DNA of 64,000 bases. Source: Streptomyces mangrovisoli (GTDB lineage: Bacteria; Actinomycetota; Actinomycetes; Streptomycetales; Streptomycetaceae). The stretch is taken from positions 124,001 to 188,000 of the forward strand of contig NZ_LAVA02000090.1 in the NCBI RefSeq assembly GCF_000974985.2, in the 5' to 3' direction. The translations under genes and the position numbers were made by a program. The notes below the pieces were generated by a model. That model was not told where the DNA came from, ran no database searches, and saw only the letters and a program-made list of their open reading frames with translations. Shown piece after piece: positions 32,185 to 40,303 of this stretch (position 1 is the first letter of the stretch; every line of letters begins with the position of its first letter).

Positions 32185-33945
32185 TCAGCCGCGTGACGCG
32201 GTGGGCGGGATCGGGGTCAGGAGGCCTCGGGCGTGGATCGAGGGGAGGGACAGGGTGCGGTAGCCGACGCTCTCGAACAGGACCGTGATCCTGTCGCCGT
32301 CCTCGCTCATCACCTCGCCCTCGCCCCATCTGCCGTGCCCGACCCGGGTGCCGGGCGGGAAGGCGCCGTCGGCCGGCGCGGGGGCCAGGGGGTCGGGGTC
32401 CGTGCCGGAGAGGACGTCTCCGGCACGGGTGGGCACCTCGGTCGCATGCCGTGTCCGGGCGCACATGTCGCAGCCGGCGCAGCCGTCCGCCGGCAGGGTC
32501 TCTCCGAAGTAGCCGAGCAGGTGGCGCCGGCGGCAGCCGCTCGTCTCCGCGTACGCCCGCATCATCTCCACCCGGGACCGTTCGAGACTGACCCGGGCGG
32601 AAGCGATGCGCAGGGCCTCGTGGACGCAGGCGTCCCGGGACGCGCCGGGCACGGCCCGGACACCTCCGCGCTGCCGCACGCGCACCGCCCCCGCCTCCTC
32701 CAGCAGGTGCAGCAGCGACGTGAGCGGCGTCGGGGACAGCCCGGTGCGCTCGCGCAGAGCGGTCGCCGTGACCGCTCCCCGGTGCTCGCGGACCGCGTCG
32801 ATCAGGTCTCCCAGCACCTCGGGATCAGGGGGCGTTCCGGTCCGGAACCGCTGCACACCGAGGTCCTCGGGCCGGTACGCGAGGATCGCCCGCGCCGGTT
32901 CGCCGTCGCGGCCCGCCCGGCCGATCTCCTGGTAGTACGTGTCGAGGGAACCCGGCACCGACGCGTGCAGCACGAAGCGGATGTCGGGCTTGTCGATGCC
33001 CATGCCGAACGCGGAGGTCGCGACGACCACGTCGAGCGCGCCGTCCCGGAAGCGGTCGTGCGTGCGCGAACGCTCCCCCGCCGACAGCCCCGCGTGATAC
33101 GGGGCGCTGTCGAAACCCAGCGCGGCCAGTTCCTTCGCGTACTCCTCGGCCTCGCGCCGCGTCCCCGCGTAGACGATGCCGGGCTTGGCCTCGGCCGCCG
33201 CCCGTTCCACCACCCACCGGCGCTTGTGCGCGTTCTCCCGGTGCCGTACGACCTCCAGCGAGATGTTGCGGCGGTCGAACCCCGCCACCACCTCGTACGG
33301 CTCGTTCATCCCGAGCCGCTCCACGACGTCCGCCCGGACCGGGGGCGCCGCGCTGGCCGTGAGCGCGAGGAGCGGGGGCCCGCCGATGCGTGCGCGGACA
33401 TGGCGCAGGGACAGGTAGTCGGGGCGGAAGTCGTACCCCCACGTGGACACGCAGTGGGCCTCGTCGACCACCAGGAGCGCGGGCGCGGCCGCCGCTATCC
33501 GCGCGATCACCTCGTCCTTCGCGAGCTGCTCGGGCGAGACGAACAGGAAGTCCAGCCGGCCCGCGCGCACGCGGTCCCACACGGCCTCGTTGTCCCGCGC
33601 GCCCTGCGCGGAGTTGACGGCGGAGGCGCCGCGCCCCTCGATCCGCGCGAGATGGGCGACCTGGTCGCGCTGGAGTGCGATCAGCGGCGAGACCACGACG
33701 GTCGGTCCCGTCAGCAGCACGCCCGGCACCTGGTACACGGCGGACTTCCCCGCGCCCGTCGGCATCACCACGACGGTGTCGCGCCCCTGCATCACCGCCG
33801 TCATGGCGTCGAGTTGGGACGGCCGCAGCCGCTCCCAGCCGAACACCTCACCGGCGCACCGCCGCAGGCGCTTCTTGAGGGACCTGGTCCTGAAGTATCC
33901 GGCCCTGACGTATCCAGCCCTGACGTGTCCGGCCCTGACGCGCAT
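32185..33945 (-). CDS. RecQ-family ATP-dependent DNA helicase
   Basis: A 586-residue helicase: motif 0 RPSQLDAM, Walker A MPTGAGKSAVYQVP, DEAH box VVDEAHCVSTWGYDFRPDY, motif III LTASAAPPV, motif V DVVVATSAFGMGIDKPDIRFV and motif VI YYQEIGRAGRDGEP. A RecQ-C zinc site (CRRRHLLGYFGE, then CAGCDMC) follows. The last 50 residues (TRVGHGRWGEGEVMSEDGDR) form a small beta-barrel seen in UvrD-type tails. There is no HRDC domain. The ATG at 33945 is embedded in a 15-bp tandem repeat that encodes its N-terminus; a second start at 34002 is possible. Confidence 0.9.
   Translation of the reverse strand: MRVRAGHVRAGYVRAGYFRTRSLKKRLRRCAGEVFGWERLRPSQLDAMTAVMQGRDTVVVMPTGAGKSAVYQVPGVLLTGPTVVVSPLIALQRDQVAHLARIEGRGASAVNSAQGARDNEAVWDRVRAGRLDFLFVSPEQLAKDEVIARIAAAAPALLVVDEAHCVSTWGYDFRPDYLSLRHVRARIGGPPLLALTASAAPPVRADVVERLGMNEPYEVVAGFDRRNISLEVVRHRENAHKRRWVVERAAAEAKPGIVYAGTRREAEEYAKELAALGFDSAPYHAGLSAGERSRTHDRFRDGALDVVVATSAFGMGIDKPDIRFVLHASVPGSLDTYYQEIGRAGRDGEPARAILAYRPEDLGVQRFRTGTPPDPEVLGDLIDAVREHRGAVTATALRERTGLSPTPLTSLLHLLEEAGAVRVRQRGGVRAVPGASRDACVHEALRIASARVSLERSRVEMMRAYAETSGCRRRHLLGYFGETLPADGCAGCDMCARTRHATEVPTRAGDVLSGTDPDPLAPAPADGAFPPGTRVGHGRWGEGEVMSEDGDRITVLFESVGYRTLSLPSIHARGLLTPIPPTASRG
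33886..33945. repeat. Four 15-bp tandem units at the recQ-like start
   Basis: Units of 15 bp (GGCCCTGACGTATCC type) at 33886, 33901, 33916 and 33931 differ at one to four bases. Read on the minus strand they encode the RecQ N-terminus MRVRAGHVRAGYVRAGYFRT. The last unit supplies the start codon. Confidence 0.8.
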
Positions 33946-34136
33946 GGCACTCCTGACGCTGCTCTCCGGCGGGTTCGGGCGCTCGTATACCCCCGGCGGC
34001 ACGGATCACGGCCCTCCGGCGACAGCGCGGTGCCGCGTCCTCGGGGCGCGGACCGATTTTCGAGCCGGGCCGGATGAGTTGGCCGTGACGGGGCACCCGA
34101 TCGCCATCAGCACACCACTACGCCAGGAGGCCCCTC

Positions 34137-34292
34137 GTGATCGCACTCGGCATCATCCTGCTTGTCGTCGGTTTCCTCACCGGCGTATCGATCCTGTGGA
34201 CCCTCGGCGTCATTCTGGCCGTGGTCGGCGCCGTCTTCTGGCTCATGGGATCCACGGGCCACGCGGTCGCCGGCCGACGCCACTACTGGTGA
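34137..34292 (+). CDS. DUF6131-type two-helix membrane protein
   Basis: A 51-residue protein starting at GTG 34137 with AGGAGG six bases before it. It is almost entirely two transmembrane helices (IALGIILLVVGFLTGVSILW and LGVILAVVGAVFWLMGS) followed by the basic tail GRRHYW. This is the DUF6131 pattern found throughout actinomycetes, function unknown. It is divergent from the recQ-like gene. Confidence 0.8.
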   Translation: MIALGIILLVVGFLTGVSILWTLGVILAVVGAVFWLMGSTGHAVAGRRHYW

Positions 34293-34712
34293 CCGGCCGC
34301 CGTCCTCGACGGCCCTCACCGGCCTTGTCCGTCGTCGGACCCGGCGGCGGAGCAGGGCTCCCGACGCACCGTCGAGCGCGAACGGCACGCGGCCGGAGGG
34401 GAGTCGGACGCGTGCCGCGTTCGCGGCACTATCGTTCCTGCGGGGTCACCCGGTCCCGTGCGCGGTGACGCGACGCCGAACCGGGCCCGGCAGGGCGACA
34501 CGCGCTGACACGGTGGCCGACGCCGACTCCGGGACCGTCGACAGCGGGATCCGCCAGGCCTCAGCGGCGGCCTTACGCTCCGCCGAGGCGTCCGGCACGG
34601 CTGCCCTTCGCTCCGCCCGCGTGTCCGTCACGGCCGCCAGCGGTGCCCGCAGGTCCGCCCCCGCCTCCTGCTCCAAGGGTGGTTCCGGCACGGCCTCGCC
34701 CTCTCTTCGTCC
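34293..34712. other. Gene-free stretch
   Basis: About 420 bp between DUF6131 and the TetR stop. Open frames on both strands are compositionally shadow-like (Ala/Arg/Gly-rich, no domain, no ribosome site). I see no gene, repeat or operator that I can support. Confidence 0.4.
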
Positions 34713-35375
34713 CTACCTCTCCCGAGCCGCTGCGATGCCGTCCGCGAGCAGAGCGACCAGCTGGGCGGCGAAGCCGTCCGGCACCGGCCTGCGCCGCACC
34801 AGCAGCCGGATCCACAGGGCGCCGGCCACCGCGTCGACCAGCAGCGCAGGATCGAGGTCGGCGGGCAGTTCGCCGCGTTCCACGGCCCGGGTGAACAGCG
34901 GCTGGTGGCGGCCCAGCCGGTCCTCCAGGAACTGGGTCACCAACTCACGCATGGCCGGATGGCGTACGGCGCCCACCAGCGCGGCCTCCACCACCGCCCG
35001 CGCCTCCGGCTCGCCGAGCAATCCCTCGACGCCTACGGCCAGTTCGGTCAGGTCGCCGGTCAGGCTCCCCGTGTCGGGCAGGTCGAAGGCGAGCGTCCCG
35101 GAGTGCAGCAGGGCGTCGCGCAGCAGCTCCGACTTGGACGGCCACCAGCGGTAGATGGTGGTCTTGTTGACCCCCGAACGCAGAGCGACCCCCTCGATGG
35201 TGAAGGCGTCGTAGCCCTGTCCGGCCAGCAGCTCCAGGCTCGCCGCGAAGATCTCCTCCTTGCGGCGGGGGCCGCTCCGCTCCCCGGTCCGCGCCTGCGC
35301 CGCTCCGCCACCCACCACTGTCGCCTCCACACCGGCCGCCACTACAAGAGACACCAACGCAACGTTGTGTTGCAT
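34713..35375 (-). CDS. TetR-family transcriptional regulator
   Basis: A 220-residue TetR regulator. The DNA-binding helices are RRKEEIFAASLELLAGQGYD, TIEGVALRSGVNKTTIYRWW and PSKSELLRDALL; the C-terminal half, with FDLPDTGSLTGDLTELAVG, is the TetR_C_11-like ligand domain. The ATG at 35375 is proposed because a near-perfect operator lies just inside the coding start and a perfect one 22 bp upstream; the N-terminal 30 residues before the HTH are variable. It is divergent from the 35476 operon. Confidence 0.88.
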   Translation of the reverse strand: MQHNVALVSLVVAAGVEATVVGGGAAQARTGERSGPRRKEEIFAASLELLAGQGYDAFTIEGVALRSGVNKTTIYRWWPSKSELLRDALLHSGTLAFDLPDTGSLTGDLTELAVGVEGLLGEPEARAVVEAALVGAVRHPAMRELVTQFLEDRLGRHQPLFTRAVERGELPADLDPALLVDAVAGALWIRLLVRRRPVPDGFAAQLVALLADGIAAARER

Positions 35376-35422
35376 CCATCCTATCCAGACCCTAGGATTG
35401 CAACGCACCGTTGCGTTGCAAT
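35355..35422. promoter_or_regulatory. TetR operators in the divergent promoter
   Basis: A perfect 11-bp inverted repeat (ATTGCAACGCA, 4-bp spacer, TGCGTTGCAAT; 35397-35422) and an 18-bp near-palindrome (CAACGCAACGTTGTGTTG; 35355-35372) share the GCAACG/CGTTGC core. The first lies between the divergent genes, the second overlaps the first codons of the TetR gene. Confidence 0.75.
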
Positions 35423-35475
35423 CTCTGATCGGGTGGCGGTACCTGCGCACCCGCTCGGCACCCAGAGGGAACCGC

Positions 35476-35895
35476 ATGCTCCTCGTCACCCTCGTCGCCG
35501 TCCCGCCCGGCGCCCTCCCGGCCCACCTCGACACGATCGGACGGCTCCTGCCGGCCCGCCATGTCGTCGAGGGCATCAGGTCCCTGATGTTCTACGGCTC
35601 CGGCACCCGGCAGGTGACGACCGCCTGGACGGCCCTGACGGCGGACCTGCTGACCGAGGCCGACGGCGTCGTCGTCGCCGCCCCGGTCCACCAGGCCCTG
35701 CGCACCGGGCTCCGTTCCCTCGGCGCGGCCGCCATCGTGCCCGGCTGCTTCCTGACCGAACGGGCCGCCCGCTCCCTGGACGTCCCCCGGTACGTCGGCG
35801 CCCGTGAGCAACTCGACCGCGGGACGGCGCTGTTGCGGCGCGCCACGGCACGGCTTCCCCGGCCGCAGGCGGCCGGAGCGCGGAGGCTGCCGTGA
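35476..35895 (+). CDS. Unrecognised protein, possibly a composite remnant
   Basis: A 139-residue frame with a Shine-Dalgarno (GAGGGA, 5 bp) and a GTGA overlap into the next gene. Residues 1-40 (VAVPPGALPAHLDTIGRLLP then ARHVVEGIRSLMFYGSGT) look like the C-terminal end of a DUF3533/YhgE-type membrane exporter, while residues 50-120 (LLTEADGVVVAAPVHQALRT, LGAAAIVPGCFLTERAARSL) look like a soluble alpha/beta fragment. A TetR-controlled exporter truncated and fused to another sequence would explain this. It may equally be an unfamiliar intact gene. Regulation by the divergent TetR is likely from position. Confidence 0.5.
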   Translation: MLLVTLVAVPPGALPAHLDTIGRLLPARHVVEGIRSLMFYGSGTRQVTTAWTALTADLLTEADGVVVAAPVHQALRTGLRSLGAAAIVPGCFLTERAARSLDVPRYVGAREQLDRGTALLRRATARLPRPQAAGARRLP

Positions 35896-36665
35896 CCCCG
35901 CCGGGACCGCGTCCCTTCGACGGCGGCGCGGCGGGCGCCGCCGTGGTGATGGTGCACGGCATCCGCGTCTCCTCCGCCATGTGGCTCCCGCACATCCGGC
36001 GGCTCTCGCCCGACTTCCGGGTGAGCGCCCCCGACCTGCCCGGCCACGGCACTCTGCGCGCCCGTACGTTCACCCTCGACGCGGCCGTGGCGGCGCTGGA
36101 CGCCGCGGTCGCCGAGGCGCACGACGCGACCGGCCGCCGTCCCCTGGTGGTCGGCATGTCCCTGGGCGGCTTCGTGGCCGTGGCCCACGCGGCCGCCCGC
36201 CCCGAACGGGTGCGCGGGCTGCTGGTGTGCGGTTCGACCGCGCGGGCGCGGGGCTGGAAGGCGCTCGCCTACACGACCGCGGCCCGCATCGACGAGCGCC
36301 GGGGCGAGGTGCGCAGCGCCGAGGCGAACGCCCGGCTCTTCCGCCGCCACACCACGCCCGAGTGCGCCGAGGCCGTGATCTCCGGCGGCTTCGCCCGGCG
36401 CGCGTTCGGCGAGGCCGTGGGCGAACTGCGCCGCACGGACGTCCTGGGCCTCGCCGCCCGGCTGCGCACCCCGACCCGCTTCGTCAACGGCCGCCGCGAC
36501 CTTCTCTTCCGCCTGGAGGAGCGGACTTTTGTCGAGGCCGTACGCGCCGCCGGCACCCCCGTCCGGCTCTCCCACGCCCCCGGCGACCACCTCTTCCCGC
36601 TCCAGGATCCGGACGCCTTCGCCGACCTGGTCCGCGCGGTCCACTCCCGGTTGCCCGAGGCCTGA
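35892..36665 (+). CDS. Alpha/beta-fold hydrolase
   Basis: A 257-residue hydrolase: VVMVHGIRVSSAMWLPHIRRL (oxyanion strand), the nucleophile elbow VVGMSLGGFVAVAHA (GxSxG), FVNGRRDLLFR with the acid, and APGDHLFPLQDPDAF with the catalytic histidine. No signal peptide. Starts at GTG 35892 in GTGA overlap with the 35476 gene, so it belongs to the TetR-controlled unit. Substrate unknown; the family covers esterases and haloperoxidase-like enzymes. Confidence 0.87.
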   Translation: MTPPGPRPFDGGAAGAAVVMVHGIRVSSAMWLPHIRRLSPDFRVSAPDLPGHGTLRARTFTLDAAVAALDAAVAEAHDATGRRPLVVGMSLGGFVAVAHAAARPERVRGLLVCGSTARARGWKALAYTTAARIDERRGEVRSAEANARLFRRHTTPECAEAVISGGFARRAFGEAVGELRRTDVLGLAARLRTPTRFVNGRRDLLFRLEERTFVEAVRAAGTPVRLSHAPGDHLFPLQDPDAFADLVRAVHSRLPEA

Positions 36666-36703
36666 CGGCCGCCGCGGGCGACCGGCGTTCCCGCGGCGTG
36701 ATG

Positions 36704-36718
36704 TCTGGCATCGCCAGA
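36704..36718. promoter_or_regulatory. Palindromic operator candidate before the 36811 operon
   Basis: TCTGGCATCGCCAGA is a perfect inverted repeat of 6-bp arms around 3 bp, 92 bp upstream of the monooxygenase start. No regulator gene is adjacent except the TetR at 34713. Confidence 0.4.
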
Positions 36719-36810
36719 AACGCTTATGAGGGGGGCGGCGCACGAACCTACGGTGAAGGCACTCGCGAACCAGGCGAGTCGCCGCCCCACCCTCTGCGAA
36801 GGAGTCACCC

Positions 36811-37101
36811 ATGGCCTACGTCGTGACGGCGATCTGGACCGCCCGGCCGGGACAGGAGGAGGTCGTCCGGGACGCCGTCGAGAAGCTCACGCCGCCCTCG
36901 CGCCAGGAGCCGGGCAATCGCTTCTACCAGGCGTACGAGAGCCCCGAGGAGCCGGGCGTCTTCCGCCTGTTCGAGGTCTACGACGACGAGGCGGCGTACG
37001 CGGCGCACGGCGCGTCCGAGCACTTCGCCGAGTACGGCCACGGCCAGGCGATCCCCGCGCTCGCGAACCGGGAGCGGGCGTTCTACGAGACGATCGGCTG
37101 A
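36811..37101 (+). CDS. ABM-domain (putative quinol) monooxygenase
   Basis: A 96-residue dimeric ferredoxin-like fold protein of the antibiotic biosynthesis monooxygenase family: YVVTAIWTARPGQEEVVRDA, PGNRFYQAYESPEEPGVFRL and HGASEHFAEYG. Members oxidise small phenols or quinols without cofactor. An AAGGAG lies 7 bp upstream. It leads a three-gene operon with an FAH-family hydrolase and an aldehyde dehydrogenase (6-bp gaps), which points to oxidation and cleavage of an aromatic or cyclic compound. Confidence 0.85.
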   Translation: MAYVVTAIWTARPGQEEVVRDAVEKLTPPSRQEPGNRFYQAYESPEEPGVFRLFEVYDDEAAYAAHGASEHFAEYGHGQAIPALANRERAFYETIG

Positions 37102-37107
37102 GCTCCG

Positions 37108-38091
37108 ATGAGGCTCGCCGCATTCCGACGCCGTACCGAGCCGCCCGGTGCGCGCCACGTCGGGCTGGTGGTGGACGACGGTCCGACATGGCGGATCCAT
37201 CCGTTCGAACCCGGCACCGAGATGGTGTCCCTGCTCGCCGCGGACGGCGCGACCAGGGCGGCGGCGGCCGACACGGCCGCCCGGAGGGACGGGATCGGCG
37301 CGCGGGACCTGGTGCTGCTGCCGCCGGTCCGGCCGGTGGCGATGCGGGACTTCCTCACCTTCGAGGCCCATGTCGACGGCATGGAGCGCGGCCACGGCAA
37401 CCCCGGCCCGCCGCAGGAGTGGTACGAGGCCCCGGTGTTCCTGTTCATGGCGCCGCACGCCGCGACCGGGCCGTACGACGACATCGCCATGCCGCCGGAC
37501 ACCGCGCGTCTCGACTTCGAGCTGGAGATCGCGGCCGTGATCTGCCGCGACGTCCGCAACGCCGACGCCGAGCAGGCCAGAGCGGCCATCGGCGGCTACT
37601 GCGTGATGAACGACTGGTCGGCCCGCGACATCCAGAGCCGGGAGATGAAGCTGAAGCTCGGCCCGTCCAAGGGCAAGGACTTCGCGACGACGATCGGCCC
37701 CTGGATCGTCACACCCGACGAACTGGACGGCTGCCGCGACGCGGACGGCTTCCTGGACCTCGGCATGACCGTCGCGGTCAACGGCGTGCGCGTCGGCTCC
37801 GACCGGTCCGGCCACATGGGCTGGTCGTTCGAGCACCTGGTGGCGCACGCGTCGCGGGCCTCGTGGGTGAAGGCCGGCGAGGTCCTCGCCTCCGGCACCT
37901 GCGCCTCCGGCTCGCTCGCCGAGTCCTGGGGACGCAACGGCGTGCTCGAGCCCCCGCCGCTGCGGGTCGGGGACGTGGTGGAGCTGTCGATCGACCGCCT
38001 CGGCACCGTCCGCAACGAGATCGTCCAATCCGCCGAGGACGTCCCTCCCCCGGTCCCGCCGGCCCGGCGCCGCGCACGTCAGGAGAGCTGA
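37108..38091 (+). CDS. Fumarylacetoacetate hydrolase-family protein
   Basis: A 327-residue FAH-superfamily enzyme. The C-terminal catalytic domain has the metal-binding acidic cluster LDFELEIAAVI, GGYCVMNDWSARDIQSREM and GPSKGKDFATTIGPWIVTPD, and ends with GSLAESWGRNGVLEPPPLRVGD. The full-length, two-domain size matches fumarylacetoacetase-like and 2-oxo-diacid hydrolases. It hydrolyses a carbon-carbon bond in a 1,3-diketo acid or decarboxylates an oxo-diacid; the precise substrate is open. Sits between a monooxygenase and an aldehyde dehydrogenase. Confidence 0.88.
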   Translation: MRLAAFRRRTEPPGARHVGLVVDDGPTWRIHPFEPGTEMVSLLAADGATRAAAADTAARRDGIGARDLVLLPPVRPVAMRDFLTFEAHVDGMERGHGNPGPPQEWYEAPVFLFMAPHAATGPYDDIAMPPDTARLDFELEIAAVICRDVRNADAEQARAAIGGYCVMNDWSARDIQSREMKLKLGPSKGKDFATTIGPWIVTPDELDGCRDADGFLDLGMTVAVNGVRVGSDRSGHMGWSFEHLVAHASRASWVKAGEVLASGTCASGSLAESWGRNGVLEPPPLRVGDVVELSIDRLGTVRNEIVQSAEDVPPPVPPARRRARQES

Positions 38092-38097
38092 TCCACC

Positions 38098-39489
38098 ATG
38101 GCCTTCCCCACCGACCGCGAGGTCGTCACCCGCAATCCGGCCACGGGTGAGGTGCTCGCCCGCTATCCGACGCACGACCGGGCGGCCGTCGAGGAGGCGC
38201 TGGCCCGGACCCACGCCGCCGCCCTCGTCTGGCAGGGCACCGCGCCGGCGCAACGCCTCACGCTGCTGCGCGACATCGGCAAGCTGCTGCGCGAACGCCG
38301 CGACGACTACGCGGCGTTGATCACCGCCGAGATGGGCAAACCGGTCTCCGAGTCCCTCGCCGAGATCGACAAGTGCGCCTGGAACTGCGAGGTCGTCGCC
38401 GAGAAGGCCCCCGAGTGGCTCGCCGACCACCCGGTCGAGGCGGGCCGGTCACGCTCGTGGCTGTCGTACGAGCCGCTCGGGGTCGTGTTCGCGGTCATGC
38501 CGTGGAACTACCCCTTCTGGCAGGTGATCCGGTGCGCCGCGGGCGCCGTCGCGGCGGGCAACGCGGTGCTGCTCAAGCACGGCCCGGACGTCACCGGGGC
38601 CGCGCTCGCCCTGGAGGCACTGTTCGCCGACGCGGGCGCGCCCGCCGGCCTGCTGCGGTCCGTGGTGGTCGCGGCGGCGGACGTGGCGGAGGTCGGCGAA
38701 CTGATCGTGCGCGACCCGCGGATCGCCGCGGTGACCCTGACCGGCAGCGAGCGGGCGGGGGCGGCGGTCGCCGCGGTCGCCGGTGCCGCGATCAAGCCCT
38801 CGGTGCTCGAACTCGGCGGCTCCGACCCATTCGTCGTCCTCGCCGACGCCGACGTCGAGGCCGCCGCAACCGCCGCGGTCACGGCACGCTTCGGAAACGT
38901 CGGCGAGAGCTGCGTCGCGGCCAAGCGGTTCATCGTCGACGAGGCGGTCGCCGACGCGTTCGTGGCCGCCTTCGTCGACCGGGTGGGGCTGCTGAAGGTC
39001 GGCGACCCGGCCCTGCCCTCCACCACGCTCGGCCCGATGGCGCGGCCGGACCTGCGCGCGGAACTGCTGCGCCAGATCCGGGAGACGGTGCGGCAGGGCG
39101 CCACGCTGGTGACCGGCGGCGAGGCGCTGGAGGGACCCGGCTACTTCGTCGCGCCGACCGTGCTCGACCATGTCGTGCCGGGCATGACCGCGTTCGTCGA
39201 GGAGACGTTCGGGCCCGCGGCCGCGATCGTCCGGGCCCGCGACGACGACCACGCGGTCGAACTGGCCAACGACACGGCGTTCGGGCTCGGTTGTGCCGTG
39301 TGGGGCGCGACCGAGCACGCGCTGGCGGTGGGCCGTCGGATCCGGTCGGGCGCGCTGTTCGTCAACTCCGCCGTGGCCTCCGATCCGCGGCTGCCGATCG
39401 GCGGCACCGGCCGCAGCGGCTACGGGCGGGAGCTCTCGGCCGAGGGCGTCCGCGCGTTCACCAACGTCCGTACGGTGGTGGTGGCGTGA
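38098..39489 (+). CDS. NAD(P)-dependent aldehyde dehydrogenase (succinate-semialdehyde type)
   Basis: A 463-residue ALDH: NPATGEVLARYPTHD, VMPWNYPFWQVIRCA, the cofactor motif LTGSERAGAAVAAVAG, the general base in VLELGGSDPFVV, the catalytic cysteine in GNVGESCVAAKRFIVDE, and VEETFGPAAAIVRA. The pattern is closest to actinomycete succinate-semialdehyde dehydrogenases (GabD2/SSADH). In this operon it probably oxidises the aldehyde released by the FAH-family enzyme. Co-transcribed, 6 bp after the previous stop. Confidence 0.92.
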   Translation: MAFPTDREVVTRNPATGEVLARYPTHDRAAVEEALARTHAAALVWQGTAPAQRLTLLRDIGKLLRERRDDYAALITAEMGKPVSESLAEIDKCAWNCEVVAEKAPEWLADHPVEAGRSRSWLSYEPLGVVFAVMPWNYPFWQVIRCAAGAVAAGNAVLLKHGPDVTGAALALEALFADAGAPAGLLRSVVVAAADVAEVGELIVRDPRIAAVTLTGSERAGAAVAAVAGAAIKPSVLELGGSDPFVVLADADVEAAATAAVTARFGNVGESCVAAKRFIVDEAVADAFVAAFVDRVGLLKVGDPALPSTTLGPMARPDLRAELLRQIRETVRQGATLVTGGEALEGPGYFVAPTVLDHVVPGMTAFVEETFGPAAAIVRARDDDHAVELANDTAFGLGCAVWGATEHALAVGRRIRSGALFVNSAVASDPRLPIGGTGRSGYGRELSAEGVRAFTNVRTVVVA

Positions 39490-39562
39490 GCGGCCCGGCC
39501 ACCGATGCCCGCGGGCCGTAACGGGGGTTGCCCCGCGCCCGGCAGGTCGGGCAACGGCCGTC

Positions 39563-40096
39563 TCAGGGACGGGGCTTCAGCACTTCCAGGGCGCCGGTCT
39601 CGGTGTCGTAGCTGCGCAGCGTGGTGAGCCGGACCGGCAACGGCGGTGCCGGGAGCAGTTCGGGGATGCGCCGGTCGGCGAAGGCACCGGCCCGCCGGGT
39701 CCGGCCGAGGGTGACGTGCGGGCTCCAGCGCGCGGGGGCGTGGAAGGGGTTGAGGGTCTCCGGCGGGCTGTCCGAGACCACCGCGTCCCACACCCGGCGG
39801 TGCACGTCGGCGAGGGCGGGGTCGAGTTCGAGGGCCCAGGCCAGCACCGAGGTGGGCCGCTCGAAGCGGACCACTCCGGTGATCCGCACCGGCAGCGGCA
39901 GTACGGCGGCCACCTCGGCGAGTTCCCATCGGATCGGGGCGGTCAGCTCCGGGCAGGCGGCCAGGGTGAGGTGGGGGCTGTTGGTCGGTGAGCGGTGACG
40001 GGCCTGACTGGGCAGCCCCGCGTCCGCGAGCCGCCGCCAGGCCTCCCGGACCACCAGGTCCGCCGCCTCGTCCAACAAGATCTCGACCGTGCGCAC
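39563..40096 (-). CDS. 2'-5' RNA ligase-family phosphoesterase
   Basis: A 177-residue 2H phosphoesterase. The two HxTx motifs are SPHLTLA and SPHVTLGR, spaced about 75 residues, with the intervening beta strands PVRITGVVRFERPTSVLAWAL. Such proteins act on cyclic phosphates or 2'-5' RNA linkages; true substrates are rarely known. Start is GTG 40096. Convergent with the aldehyde dehydrogenase, monocistronic. Confidence 0.85.
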   Translation of the reverse strand: MRTVEILLDEAADLVVREAWRRLADAGLPSQARHRSPTNSPHLTLAACPELTAPIRWELAEVAAVLPLPVRITGVVRFERPTSVLAWALELDPALADVHRRVWDAVVSDSPPETLNPFHAPARWSPHVTLGRTRRAGAFADRRIPELLPAPPLPVRLTTLRSYDTETGALEVLKPRP

Positions 40097-40303
40097 CGGC
40101 GCAGCCTACCCGTGTCACCTGCGGGAACGGGCGCTCTCTTCGGCGCCCGAGTCCCGCTCCGCCCGGTCAGGCCGCGCCGGGCTCACGCGGCGTCACCCGT
40201 ACGCGGGAGCTCGTCGGGCCGTTCCCCGCGGCCCCTGTGGGCGCATCCGCGTGAGCCGTCGGGCGTTGCCCGCGCCCCTGGGCGCCTCCGCGGGAGCCCG
40301 CGG

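Noticed and set aside
33886..33945. CRISPR-like repeat
   Set aside because: Units are contiguous, only 15 bp, with no spacers and no cas genes; they encode a protein N-terminus.
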